NCBI RefSeq assembly: GCF_943734655.1
Contig: NC_071355.1
Coordinates: forward strand, 94,991,449-95,055,448
Length of the DNA stretch: 64,000 bases
Direction of reading: 5' to 3'
From: Sabethes cyaneus
Taxonomy: Eukaryota; Arthropoda; Insecta; Diptera; Culicidae
In this document: piece after piece, positions 11,702-22,469 of the stretch
How the letters are laid out: every line of letters begins with the position of its first letter
Position numbering within the stretch: the first letter of the stretch is position 1
The notes under the pieces: generated by a model
Database searches by the model: none
The model's input: the letters and a program-made list of their open reading frames with translations, nothing else
What the model was told of the DNA's origin: nothing
Position numbers and translations under genes: made by a program

Positions 11702-12232
11702 TTATGCAATAGATAAAAATGATTTATCATCATCATCTGAATCCTGTTCTTCGCCCGCACTATGATTCTCGTTATTTTCATTTTCGGTTTCGCACATATC
11801 AGCCTCTCCTGTTTTATTTAATTGTATAAATTGCGCGTTCTTCATCAACTTCGTCGCTTTGCGCAAATTTTTTCCGTTGTCTGTAGTTATCGCATACACT
11901 TGCTTGATCTCAACATTAAATTTGTCCAGCACTTCTTTAATATCACCGAAAACATTTTCGGCAGTATTTCGATTAGTACGCTCCATCATCGCTAACGTGC
12001 GAATTACCAACCTCCCCTTCACAGTAAACTGACTATTGATGCTCAAAATGGCCCTGCACTTGCAAGAGCTAAGTCTGCTTTAATGCAGACAAATTTATTT
12101 TTCATTTAGTCTGCAATAAATGTTACCAATCGAGATTCCACTGCACTGACATATTTTGTTACATTTTTACGGCTTATGCTATTAAGTTTCAAAGCTTGCT
12201 CAATGGGCATTAACACGTCACTCGCACATTTT
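11702..12232 (-). pseudogene. hAT-family transposase fragment (N-proximal part), decayed
   Basis: An open stretch of 114 residues at 11702-12046 contains VKGRLVIRTLAMMERTN and the motif ITTDNGKNLRKAT, which resembles the hAT segment around the first catalytic Asp (…TDNA.NM..A). Upstream on the minus strand (12047-12232) related sequence continues, including PIEQALKLNSISRKNVTKY. It is broken by an in-frame stop and a frameshift, so this is not a working gene. It runs in the same direction as 3278-3850 and supplies the preceding part of the same kind of protein. Confidence 0.65.
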
Positions 12233-12381
12233 TTGGAGAAAAATCAGAAAGGTTGTTTTTCAGACACAACCGCGTAGCTGGCGTAGAACTACGTTAGATG
12301 GGTTTTTGCGAAGAAACCTTGACTTGTCTTTTACACCATATTGACATATGTGTGGCATAAAATAGCGTTAAGTAAATAATA

Positions 12382-12888
12382 CAGTACCGCCCCGCTAATC
12401 CGACAAATTTATAGCCGGATTAGCGAATTTTGACTTGATAATCCGACAGTCAAACTGACGTCAGTGTGAGTTTGAAATGTGGTTTTGTTTACATCCATAC
12501 GTAAACAACTCCGGAAATTTTTGAAAATATTTGCCGTAAGTACGCAATAACTATGTTTTATACGCGGTAATACTCAATTTCGTCAACAAAATACTTTGAA
12601 ATTCTTAGTTAGTGTCGAAATAAGCGCAAGCATATCAGCCTATTGAGAATAGCAATGAAAATATTATAGCCACGGCAAAAGTGAACGTAGTTAGAAGCAG
12701 CACCGTGTACCATTTCCATTTAGTTAGAAAGAGTACCATTCTGACTTTAACGGAGAAGCCAAACGAAGGTAGTGTTCGATTGAAAGAAGTCAAGTACAAT
12801 ACGTTTTAATTCGGAATTTTCCGGATTAGCGAGATCCGGACTATTGAGTCGTCGGATTATTGGGTGTCGGATTAGCGGGGGGATACTG
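12382..12888. mobile_element. Tc1/pogo-like MITE, 507 bp, TA duplication
   Basis: The termini are CAGTACCGCCCCGCTAATCC and the inverse of CAGTATCCCCCCGCTAATCC. TA at 12380-12381 and 12889-12890 is duplicated. Further GCTAATCCGAC-type motifs lie inside both ends. CAGT ends with a TA target are typical of pogo/Tigger-like non-autonomous elements. Confidence 0.85.
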
Positions 12889-13059
12889 TAGTGCTAAATA
12901 ATTGCATCATATTTTTGGTATGTATTTGTATGTAATTTGTGATGCCGAAAACAAATATTTTTACAAGTGCCAGAATCGGAGCACAGCCTGAATCCGTTAA
13001 TTGGGGCACGACTGCACTTCAGCTGATTCGCTAATTGGGCCGATCAACAGCTGTTTGAA

Positions 13060-14025
13060 ATTTTTGACGTAGGACTACGTCTTACGGCAAGTTTTGAGAT
13101 AGGGTGTCATTCCAAAAAATCGAAAAATGCGAGCGTCACGAAAAATGAAAGGTTTTGAGCGCTAATAGCTCAGCGGTTTTCCAATCGATTTTCAATATTC
13201 TTACACCAATCGATCGGAAAATCTTCTAAGAATTGACCCAAATGAAGAAAAGTATGGATTTTTGATGTTGAACTATTGAAAAATTGAAAATAATGAACCT
13301 ATATTTTACCAGAATTCTCGCTTTGTGATTGGTCGGAAGATTCTTTACGATGATCTAAACCTATACCAATTTGATATCTGTGCTTGGGAAGTAAGGCAAA
13401 ACAAGTGACAAAATTTCCTCATTTCAACAAGATTTCTTCACACCGCGGTTAAACCTAGACCATTTTGATGTCCTTGCTTGGGAAGTATGCCAGAAAGAGT
13501 GACAAAGCCCCCTCGTACCAACAAATTTCTTACGAACGCGATTAAACCTAGTCCAATTTGATGTCTGTGTTGGAAAAATGTACTACAGCTGTAGTGTTCG
13601 ATTATAATACGACTCTGTATGAATGCGCATGCTTGCCGTTCCATTAGAAGTGTAGTGAAAAGATGTGCTGTTGATAAAATAGGATTGAATTGGTTAAATC
13701 CCTTCAACGTGGGGAACCATGGGTAATAAAAACAATCTTTAATTTCAGTAAGGTAGCAGGAAAGCAATAGTTTGTGTTCTTGATTTTGTTAAATTGTTTT
13801 CAAATGTACAATCTTTTGAGAATTGAACGTATGCAATGTTACTACTTTGATAAATGTTACATACAACGCATGTAGCATGTGTATATGTTGCATATAGCAT
13901 GTATACATGACAAATCAAATGATTACAAGCATGAATACATGCTACTATCACTACAAAGACACTTACGTAGTCCTGCGTCACCTATATATGCGGTCGTGTC
14001 TTGTACACAACCCCTCTAATTTTTT
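13060..14025 (+). repeat. Unclassified ~1-kb interspersed repeat, copy B
   Basis: It starts TTTGACGTAGGACTACGTC and ends ACACAACCCCTCTAATTTTTT. It aligns base for base with the reverse complement of 8930-10005 but has fewer internal ~90-bp units. It ends just left of the MITE that holds the BEL element. A diverged fragment of the opposite end sits at about 12236-12300. Confidence 0.7.
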
Positions 14026-14273
14026 AACTCAAAAGTTCAATAGAGTTTTGATATTCAAGTTGGAGCATGGCCGAATTAACAAATACCCAATTAACGAACC
14101 GTATCTCCCTCACGCACTCAGCTATTAACAAAATTCTCTCGTTAATATCAATACACACACATATATATATACAGTCAACTTTCGTTCGTTGAGCTATCTT
14201 TAACTGGGCTACGTTTTAATCGGGCTCCCGTTAATTTGGCTATAGCCCATCTAAAACGAAGTCAAACGTCATT

Positions 14274-14767
14274 TGTTACGTCACAGACTTAGCGCACCTC
14301 TTGGCCATACACCTTAGCTCGTTGACAGCGGGAGCCAAACGTTTGACGTGAGTGGAAGTAGTAAACAACCAGAAAATTTTGCTATGTCATGCGACGTAAG
14401 CTCGCTTAAGTTCAATTAATAATTATAATCGATATTGTATCACTATTTCAAAAAGGATTTAAAATTATTGCATAATTGTTGGCTAACATCTGTCGTGGTA
14501 AGAAATTATAATATTATTTTGATAAACTGTAGAGCTAACTGAATACTAAACAGCTACCAGGCACAATTGTGACGCTTAACCTGCAATAAAGATATTCTAG
14601 AAGTAACGTGGCAAATTTGCTAGTAGGAGGCACTAAACGTAAGATTTATATTATACTTAAAGTTTACAATACTAAATTAAATTCAATTAAAGGAAATTTT
14701 AACCAACCAAAAATTCCTGTGGTGGTTCACTGTTTCGGAAATTTCCCTCCCGCTGGTACAAGCAACA
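14274..14767 (+). repeat. 5' LTR of the BEL/Pao element
   Basis: 494 bp, beginning TGTTACGTCACAG and ending GTACAAGCAACA. It is the same length as the 3' LTR and identical except for position 14643 (G, against A at 21207). It contains AATAAA at 14585-14590. TCATT (14269-14273) precedes it and is repeated after the 3' LTR. No obvious TGG-type primer-binding site follows the LTR end; the next bases are AATTAAAATTTCG. Confidence 0.95.
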
Positions 14768-14793
14768 AATTAAAATTTCGTTTACGTGAAACG

Positions 14794-17700
14794 ATGTCGG
14801 AACCAGGAGTAAGTGCTGATGGTTCCGTTGCAGGTGGGACAAAAGCTACCTCAGGTAAGGATATGCAATCTGCTCCCAGTGTACGGTTAGATACAAACAT
14901 GAATAAAAACCCCCCAGAAAAATCTCTTAAAAATAAAAACCCTCAAAACGATATGATTGCTAATTCGACTCCTAAAAATCAAATCCCCCCTTACCCTGAG
15001 CACGAATCCACACCGGTGGCTGAAAGTAGTTGCGGAATTTGTGACAAGCCGGACAATCTACGAATGGTCCAATGTGACGCTTGTGATGTGTGGCACCATT
15101 TTTCGTGTGTAGGCGTTTCTGAAGATATCGCGCATCAAAGCTGGGCTTGCTCAAAATGCGTTAATGCGAGAGCAACCAGTAGTAAAGCGAAATCGAGAAG
15201 GAAAACAGCTGCACCAACGAAGTCGGGCACTGTGCAACGCAAAAAAGTTACCCGATTTGCAAAGGAAAAAAGTGTAAACAAGGCGACTGCGGGTGCGAGG
15301 CGGAAGGATGTTGTCGGCGAAGTAGGTACGGCACATGATGATGCTGCGGAAGTGGTTGATAGCAAAAACGGTGCTGCAAAGGGAACTTTTCATAAGGCTG
15401 GATCTGTTGTGTCAGGTACTTCTCTCAAATCAGCTAAAGTGCGTTTGGATCTGGATTTAAAACAAATTGAAGCCGAAGAAACATTAATGCAGGAGGAAAT
15501 GCAACGCAAGCGAGAGTTAGTGAAAAAGAAATTTGATGTACTGAAGGAGATGGCCGATCTGGAGAGCTGTGGAGGGTCTATCAATGGACATCATAGCACC
15601 AGAAACAAAGTGGCGATTTGGTTAAACCATCGTGAAGACTGCGGAAGTGAAACCAAATGCTCGAATGAAGATTCGCAGGATGGTGAAGTGTGGAGCGAGG
15701 ATTCCTACGGGGAAACAGCTGTCCGTGAAACGGAACGTGAAGACAACATTTCAACTCGTAACCGGAATACGTCACGTGTCAATTCACCCAGGCGACTATC
15801 TGTGGCGAAGGCAAACGGTGAGTGCGGCAATCGATCCCAGGTAGAGCGTCAACATTCCCTCCGAGGCAACAAGCGTTTATCTAGAGAAGAATTAGCGGCG
15901 CGCCAGGTGGTTACGCGGGATTTACCCAAATTTGCTGGGAGTCCTGAGGAATGGCCGATGTTTTTGTCGACGTACGAGGATACCACGGAAATGTGTGGCT
16001 ACACAGAAGCAGAAAATATGATTCGCTTAAGGAACTGTCTCAAAGGAGATGCGTATAACGCGGTTCGTAGTTTTCTATTGCGACCTGAGACTGTGAATAG
16101 GGCGATTGAAGCGCTTAGGCTACGTTTTGGTAAACCGGAAACGATAATAGAGCATCTAAAAGAGAAGATCGTGTCCATGCCTAGTATCAAGCCAGATGCG
16201 ATGGATAAGCTGGTAGATTTCGCCCTTGAGGTTCAAAATCTTTGTGCCACTGTAGAGGTTTATAATAAGCAAGAGTACATGTGTGATACAACCTTGCTTA
16301 AGGAGTTCATCAATAAGTTACCGCCCCAAATAAAGTTAGATTGGGCGCGGTATAAGCGGAATCGGTCAACGGTAAAACTTTCTACATTCAGTCGGTGGAT
16401 ATATACATTGGCAGAAGATGTAAATGTGGTTTTCGAACCGCAGAGTCGAGGCAATAAGCAGGAGCCTCGTGGAATTCGGAAAGAGAAATACGTAAACACC
16501 CACACAGAAATTGCTCCTCAGGATAAAGGGCAGCCAGCATCAATAACACAATGCAGTTCTTCGGGAGCGGTAGTGAACCACGAAAATAAACCGTGTCCAG
16601 CATGTAAAGGTGCGTGCAAAAACCTCGGAAGGTGTCCGCGATTTCAAGAGTTATCATACGAAGCAAGATGGGCGACTGTTCGTGGATTTAACTTCTGTCG
16701 AAAATGTTTACAGCAACATAAAGGTGGTTGTAATCCTGGAATTTGCGGGAAAAACGGCTGTACCTTCAAGCACCATGTTTTACTCCACAAGGATTTAACT
16801 GTCTCAGCGAGCTCGAGTTGTGACACGACAAGCAAACGAGAGACTCTGAATGAAGAACGCAACATTCATACGCATCTCTCTGGTACCACAACCGGATCAT
16901 TCCGCTACGTGCCAGTGACGTTATTTGGAAATGGCAAGCAAGTGCAATGTTTTGCCTTCTTGGATGATGGTTCGGAGTTGACACTGATAGATCAGGAGCT
17001 AGCCGATGAACTAATGTTACACGGAAATGTTCGCCCACTATGTCTCAAGTGGACGGGGGGCACTCACCGTTACGAATCAGACTCTCAAAGTGTAAACGTG
17101 GAGCTTCGTGGACGTGGAGGAAAGCGGTCACTTCTTCAAGACGTAAGAACGGTGGCAGAACTACAGTTACCTTACCAATCTTTGGACATGGCCAAGCTAA
17201 GCTTGAAATACGGTTACTTACAAGGAATTCCTGTGGAATCTTATTCGAACGTTCGGCCGCGACTGTTGATTGGCCTACGTCATGCGAATCTAATGCTAGT
17301 GCGCAAGAGTCGTGAGGGCCAAATCGGTGACCCGATTGCGGTCAAAACGAATCTTGGTTGGGCGGTGTATGGCGGATGGACTGCGGATAATTCCTTAGAT
17401 GTTATTAGTCATACCTATCATATTTGTACCTGCAATGCGCAAAGCGTGGGGGAGCTTAACCAAACGGTCAAGGACTATTTTTCTTTAGACAGTTTGGTAA
17501 TTAAACAGAATCGTATCCAACTGTCCAAAGACGATGAACGTGCAATGTTTCTGCTCGAATCCCGTACCCATTTTATTGGTCAACGTTACGAAACAGGATT
17601 GTTATGGCGTTCTGATAAAGTTCGGCTTCCAGACAATAAAGCTGTTGCAGTTCGTCGTTTGAGATGTCTTGAAAAGCGTATGGAGAAGGACACAGAATTG

Positions 17701-20700
17701 GCAAAGATAATGAGAGAGAAGATGGCGGAGTATAGGTCCAAGCATTATATCCGTAAATTGTCGCAAGAGGAGCTTTCCGCAAAATACGATCGCATTTGGT
17801 ACTTGCCTATTTTTCCGGTGTACAACGTGAACAAACCTGGAAAGGTGAGAATCGTCTGGGACGCAGCGGCTGAAGCATATGGGACATCTTTAAACTCAGT
17901 TCTCGTTACCGGACCAGATCAACTGGCTTCCTTGGTGAGCATTCTGATTCAGTTTCGGGAGCATCACGTTGGTGTGTGCGCCGACATCCGCGAGATGTTT
18001 CATCAGGTGAGAATTATTCCCGCGGATCAACACTGCCAACGTTTCTTGTGGCGCGATCATGTCGAACAGGTCAAACCGGATACTTACGTCATGGAAGTTA
18101 TGACCTTCGGGGCGAGCTGTTCTCCGGCTACAGCGCAGTATGTTAAGAACAGGAATGCTGATAGATTTGCAGAAACGTACCCAGAGGCGGTGACTGTCAT
18201 CAAGAAAGGTCATTACGTGGACGACATGGTTATAAGTGTAGAGACGGAAGAGAAAGCAGTCGAGCTTGCTGAAGCAGTGCGGTTTGTGCATGAGCAGGGC
18301 GGATTTGAAATCCGTAATTGGGTTTCCAACTCTCCGTTAGTGCTATCGAAAGTGGATGAAAGGATGTCATCAGAGAAAGACTTGAACTTCACGGCAGAAC
18401 TGGCGAGTCAGAAAATCCTAGGAATGTGGTGGGACACACTAGACGATGTTTTTAAGTACAAAATAAGCTGGGCAAGATTCGATCCTTCTTTACTTGATGG
18501 AAGCCGTTATCCAACGAAACGGGAGATCCTACGAACATTGATGACCATCTACGACCCTCTTGGCCTCATAGACCATTTCCTGATCCTGCTTAAAATTCTT
18601 CTGCAAGATGTGTGGCGCGCTGGTGTACAGTGGGACGAATGTATTCCCGAGAACTTATTCGAGAGATGGCGAAGTTGGCTACGGTTACTCCCTGAGTTGG
18701 AACAGCTGCGTATTCCTAGACGATACCAGCAAATACTGGCGTTGACAAAACCTGACAGCATTAGTCTGCATGCATTCATGGACGCCAGCGAGAGTGCTAT
18801 GACTGCGGTTGTGTTTCTGCGCTTTGTAATAGGAAAGAAGGTGGACTGTTCATTGGTGGCAGCCAAGACTCGAGTTGCGCCGCTTAGATATACATCCATC
18901 CCACGTTTAGAGCTTGAAGCAGCAATTTATGGAGTTAGGTTGGTTAACACTGTTTTGCAAAGCCTTACTCTGAAGGTGTCGAAGCGTACGTTCTGGACCG
19001 ACTCTCGGAATGTTTTGTGCTGGCTGAAGTCGGATCATAAGCGATATAGTGCTTTCGTTGGAGCGCGAGTAAGCGAACTGTTGGATTCGACCGATCTGCA
19101 GGAATGGAGCTGGGTGCCTACCAAACTTAACGTGGCCGACGATGGGACAAGGTGGCAAAATCAACCTGACTTATCTTCTACAAGCAGATGGTTCAGAGGT
19201 CCTGAATTCTTGATGCAGGATGAAAAAACGTGGCCCTATTTACCAGTGAAATCAATTTCTACGGAAGAAGAGATAAGATCCAACGTGTTATTCCATTGTC
19301 AAGCTGACGAATCGGTGATCGACGCTAGCAGGTATTCAAGTTGGCGACGCCTGTTAGCAGTAACCGGGTATGTCTTGCGATTTTGTTCTAACCTTAGACG
19401 ACGCGTCGGAAGAAACTCACTAGTCGCTGGCCCCTTGTCGTGCGAAGAGTTAAGAAAAGCGGAAGACCATCATTACCGCGTAGCGCAACGAGACGTGTAC
19501 CAGGACGAAGTTACAACATTGAAGAAGACCGGCATAGTTCCGAAAACGAGTAGTATCTACAAGCTGAGCCCATTTGTAGATGAAGTCGGTGTTTTGAGGA
19601 TGAGAGGTAGAACAGGTGTATGTGCTTATCTCCATAGTGATGCGAAGAATCCTGTAATTTTACCACCAAACCATCGAGTTACAAAGCTGTTGCTGATATA
19701 CTACCACGAGAAATATATGCATCGTAACTACGAAATTGCCGTCAATGAAGTCCGTCAAAAGTACAGTATATTTCGCTTGAGACAGTCGCTTGCACGAGTT
19801 CGTCGAAACTGCCAGTGGTGTAAAAACAGAGATGCTGTACCCACCACCCCGGAAATGGCTGATCTGCCTGCAGCGCGGCTATCTGCTTATACAAGACCAT
19901 TTGCTCATGTAGGGGTGGACTACTTCGGTCCAATTGAGGTACTAGTGGGTCGAAGAGTCGAAAAGAGATGGGGGGTACTTCTAACCTGTTTGACGACGAG
20001 AGCCGTACATATTGAGGTAGCTAACACTCTAACAACAAACTCCTGCATAATGGCACTGCAGAATTTCATAACTAGAAGAGGGACTCCAGTAAGCTTCTAC
20101 AGCGACCGGGGAACCAATTTTGTTGGTGCCAGCCGGATGCTAGATCAGATACAGCAAACTTTCGACCAACTGCAGCTGATGCGTGAGTTCACTACCCCCA
20201 CTACCGCTTGGCGCTTCAATCCGCCGGTTTCGCCCCACATGGGTGGTAGTTGGGAGCGCCTTGTTGGATCTGTTAAACGTAATCTGACCGAAGTGCTACA
20301 CCTGCGGCGTCCCACGGATGAAGAGCTCAGAAATGCACTGACGGCGATAGAAGGTGTTCTCAACGCGCGGCCTCTTACTCATGTGCCGATTGAGGATGAG
20401 GCGGCTCCCGCTCTCACACCCAACCATTTTCTCTTGGGTTCATCAGACGGGTCCAAACCGTTGACGACGATCGAAGGGGATACTGCAGCATTGCGACGTG
20501 GTTGGCCAACTTCTCAGTGGTTAGCTAATCTCTTCTGGAAACGCTGGATCAAGAACTATTTACCCGAAATAACTCGGCGCACCAAGTGGTACGAGAAGGC
20601 CAAACCTCTACAGGAAGGGGATATAGTTGTCATCGCAGACCCTGACCACCCTAGAAATTGCTGGCCAAAGGGAAAGGTCATTGGAGTAGTAAACCATGGA

Positions 20701-20799
20701 GGTCAGACACGCAGAGCGACCGTGCAAACAGCCAACGGCGTTTACGAGCGACCCAGTGTCAAGCTGGCGGTATTGGACGTTCGGCGCGAGGCAGAGTAA
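14794..20799 (+). CDS. BEL/Pao retrotransposon Gag-Pol polyprotein with N-terminal PHD finger
   Basis: A single uninterrupted 2001-codon frame. The frame stays open back to 14608, but that is a GTG codon inside the LTR. I take the first ATG at 14794, 26 nt past the LTR. Domains by residue: C4HC3 PHD-type zinc finger 80-122 (C80, C83, C94, C97, H102, C105, C119, C122); coiled coil about 220-255; DUF1759-like Gag about 376-530; Cys/His-rich region 601-665; aspartic protease with DDGS at 724-727; reverse transcriptase with D1064 and YVDDM 1141-1145; RNase H acids D1330, E1373 and D1403; integrase H2C2 from H1627 and DDE residues D1709, D1771, E1821; a C-terminal DUF5641-like domain about 1905-2000. 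All key residues are present, so the element may be active. There is no envelope frame. The PHD finger could bind histone tails and guide integration, but that is inference. Confidence 0.95.
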   Translation: MSEPGVSADGSVAGGTKATSGKDMQSAPSVRLDTNMNKNPPEKSLKNKNPQNDMIANSTPKNQIPPYPEHESTPVAESSCGICDKPDNLRMVQCDACDVWHHFSCVGVSEDIAHQSWACSKCVNARATSSKAKSRRKTAAPTKSGTVQRKKVTRFAKEKSVNKATAGARRKDVVGEVGTAHDDAAEVVDSKNGAAKGTFHKAGSVVSGTSLKSAKVRLDLDLKQIEAEETLMQEEMQRKRELVKKKFDVLKEMADLESCGGSINGHHSTRNKVAIWLNHREDCGSETKCSNEDSQDGEVWSEDSYGETAVRETEREDNISTRNRNTSRVNSPRRLSVAKANGECGNRSQVERQHSLRGNKRLSREELAARQVVTRDLPKFAGSPEEWPMFLSTYEDTTEMCGYTEAENMIRLRNCLKGDAYNAVRSFLLRPETVNRAIEALRLRFGKPETIIEHLKEKIVSMPSIKPDAMDKLVDFALEVQNLCATVEVYNKQEYMCDTTLLKEFINKLPPQIKLDWARYKRNRSTVKLSTFSRWIYTLAEDVNVVFEPQSRGNKQEPRGIRKEKYVNTHTEIAPQDKGQPASITQCSSSGAVVNHENKPCPACKGACKNLGRCPRFQELSYEARWATVRGFNFCRKCLQQHKGGCNPGICGKNGCTFKHHVLLHKDLTVSASSSCDTTSKRETLNEERNIHTHLSGTTTGSFRYVPVTLFGNGKQVQCFAFLDDGSELTLIDQELADELMLHGNVRPLCLKWTGGTHRYESDSQSVNVELRGRGGKRSLLQDVRTVAELQLPYQSLDMAKLSLKYGYLQGIPVESYSNVRPRLLIGLRHANLMLVRKSREGQIGDPIAVKTNLGWAVYGGWTADNSLDVISHTYHICTCNAQSVGELNQTVKDYFSLDSLVIKQNRIQLSKDDERAMFLLESRTHFIGQRYETGLLWRSDKVRLPDNKAVAVRRLRCLEKRMEKDTELAKIMREKMAEYRSKHYIRKLSQEELSAKYDRIWYLPIFPVYNVNKPGKVRIVWDAAAEAYGTSLNSVLVTGPDQLASLVSILIQFREHHVGVCADIREMFHQVRIIPADQHCQRFLWRDHVEQVKPDTYVMEVMTFGASCSPATAQYVKNRNADRFAETYPEAVTVIKKGHYVDDMVISVETEEKAVELAEAVRFVHEQGGFEIRNWVSNSPLVLSKVDERMSSEKDLNFTAELASQKILGMWWDTLDDVFKYKISWARFDPSLLDGSRYPTKREILRTLMTIYDPLGLIDHFLILLKILLQDVWRAGVQWDECIPENLFERWRSWLRLLPELEQLRIPRRYQQILALTKPDSISLHAFMDASESAMTAVVFLRFVIGKKVDCSLVAAKTRVAPLRYTSIPRLELEAAIYGVRLVNTVLQSLTLKVSKRTFWTDSRNVLCWLKSDHKRYSAFVGARVSELLDSTDLQEWSWVPTKLNVADDGTRWQNQPDLSSTSRWFRGPEFLMQDEKTWPYLPVKSISTEEEIRSNVLFHCQADESVIDASRYSSWRRLLAVTGYVLRFCSNLRRRVGRNSLVAGPLSCEELRKAEDHHYRVAQRDVYQDEVTTLKKTGIVPKTSSIYKLSPFVDEVGVLRMRGRTGVCAYLHSDAKNPVILPPNHRVTKLLLIYYHEKYMHRNYEIAVNEVRQKYSIFRLRQSLARVRRNCQWCKNRDAVPTTPEMADLPAARLSAYTRPFAHVGVDYFGPIEVLVGRRVEKRWGVLLTCLTTRAVHIEVANTLTTNSCIMALQNFITRRGTPVSFYSDRGTNFVGASRMLDQIQQTFDQLQLMREFTTPTTAWRFNPPVSPHMGGSWERLVGSVKRNLTEVLHLRRPTDEELRNALTAIEGVLNARPLTHVPIEDEAAPALTPNHFLLGSSDGSKPLTTIEGDTAALRRGWPTSQWLANLFWKRWIKNYLPEITRRTKWYEKAKPLQEGDIVVIADPDHPRNCWPKGKVIGVVNHGGQTRRATVQTANGVYERPSVKLAVLDVRREAE

Positions 20800-20827
20800 G
20801 CTGGGACCAAGGGCGTGGTCAGCATAC

Positions 20828-20837
20828 CGGAGGGGAG
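20828..20837 (+). promoter_or_regulatory. Polypurine tract of the BEL/Pao element
   Basis: The sequence CGGAGGGGAG directly abuts the 3' LTR, the expected place for the plus-strand primer in reverse transcription. Confidence 0.75.
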
Positions 20838-21331
20838 TGTTACGTCACAGACTTAGCGCACCTCTTGGCCATACACCTTAGCTCGTTGACAGCGGGAGCC
20901 AAACGTTTGACGTGAGTGGAAGTAGTAAACAACCAGAAAATTTTGCTATGTCATGCGACGTAAGCTCGCTTAAGTTCAATTAATAATTATAATCGATATT
21001 GTATCACTATTTCAAAAAGGATTTAAAATTATTGCATAATTGTTGGCTAACATCTGTCGTGGTAAGAAATTATAATATTATTTTGATAAACTGTAGAGCT
21101 AACTGAATACTAAACAGCTACCAGGCACAATTGTGACGCTTAACCTGCAATAAAGATATTCTAGAAGTAACGTGGCAAATTTGCTAGTAGGAGGCACTAA
21201 ACGTAAAATTTATATTATACTTAAAGTTTACAATACTAAATTAAATTCAATTAAAGGAAATTTTAACCAACCAAAAATTCCTGTGGTGGTTCACTGTTTC
21301 GGAAATTTCCCTCCCGCTGGTACAAGCAACA
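20838..21331 (+). repeat. 3' LTR of the BEL/Pao element
   Basis: 494 bp, TGTTACG...AAGCAACA, one substitution from the 5' LTR. TCATT at 21332-21336 matches 14269-14273 and gives a 5-bp target duplication, normal for BEL/Pao. AATAAA lies at 21149-21154. The very low LTR divergence means a recent insertion. Confidence 0.95.
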
Positions 21332-21774
21332 TCATTTCTGACAGCGTATTTTTTCTTCCGAGGGGCTCTTGAATATAGTTCATTCAAGTGTGGAAAATAA
21401 TTTATATAGAAAATATTAAAATTAATTGAATAGAACACAATTGCATCATATCGTTTTCCGATCCCCTATGAACTTGACCCTCCTATTTTTAGCATCACGG
21501 TGAAACAGTTAAAAATGCCAATATATATTAACATTGTAGCATGAAATTCAGCTATTTACTTGTTAAACAATCTAGAACTAAGTTTCAACAATGAAAAGAC
21601 TAGGTTCCACTTTGATTCTGTATTTAATATAAGTGTATATTTTTATAAACCTTTCTGCGACGATTTCGACAAAAACAATCGATGTATCCCTCGGTTTTGA
21701 CATCTCAGCCCAATTAACGAAAGTCTTTCACTAAACGGGCTAAGAGCTTAGTGCAATTAGCGAAAGTTGACTGT

Positions 21775-22469
21775 ATAGTTGAGTTAATAATTCACATATA
21801 TATCTATTTTGAAGATATCGAAAAATTATTATGTTAAAATGGCTTGACTGTGCCACAGGTTGAGAAATCCAAATTTTTGCGAGTCGATAATTTTTCAGAT
21901 CGTTCTATTCATTTTAATGATTGAAGGCTACTAAGTAAGTTAAAGTTGTTTGCAAAATGTGTTGTACCTTACTGTCTTATATTGAGTTAACGGTCAAATA
22001 AACACCAGCACCACTACGGATCACTTCTACCTTGTCTTCTCCATTATTTTCGTAAGAAATTAATGCTTGACTATTTAATAGTGAAGAATTGCAGGCAACT
22101 AACTGACGCAAAGCAGCAATTGAAACATTCAAAACTATTCTCGGATAAAAGAGTCGTTGATTTTCCTCACTTTGAAAATTGCTGCGTTGCTTCACATGCA
22201 CAAATATCCCTTCAGCCGTGTTTCCTTGTAAGACAACAGTTCCGAAAAAAATCTTGCAGTACCTATTCGCGACTGCGAAAGCTAGAGGTTTTGCATCCTG
22301 TTCACACTTACACAAAAACCCATTTTCCAAATTACCGTGAAAACAAAAGCAAAAATACTTCCTTTACTTTTTTTCTCACGCTAAATCGTAGTCGTAGTCG
22401 CGAATGTGGATACAATCTGGCAAAATGAAAGGCTTGCTGCTCACTTTTCTGTGACTTTTCACCTTCAGG
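21775..22469. other. Unannotated sequence right of the MITE
   Basis: AT-rich with short unremarkable frames. No repeat end, RNA gene or recognisable protein seen before the minisatellite-like units starting near 22470. Confidence 0.4.

Larger units (their letters stand above)
14172..21774. mobile_element. pogo/Tigger-like MITE split by the BEL/Pao insertion
   Basis: The outer ends CAGTCAACTTTCG and CGAAAGTTGACTG are inverted, with TA duplicated at 14170-14171 and 21775-21776. With the retroelement and one copy of its target removed, a ~540-bp element remains (14172-14273 plus 21337-21774). Its subterminal motifs (GGGCT, TTAACGAAAG) resemble pogo-like MITEs. It must predate the BEL insertion. 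Confidence 0.85.

Noticed and set aside
14608..14793. N-terminal extension of the BEL frame into the 5' LTR
   Set aside because: It starts at GTG, lies mostly in LTR sequence and is repeated as an open piece in the 3' LTR. The first ATG at 14794 is the better start.
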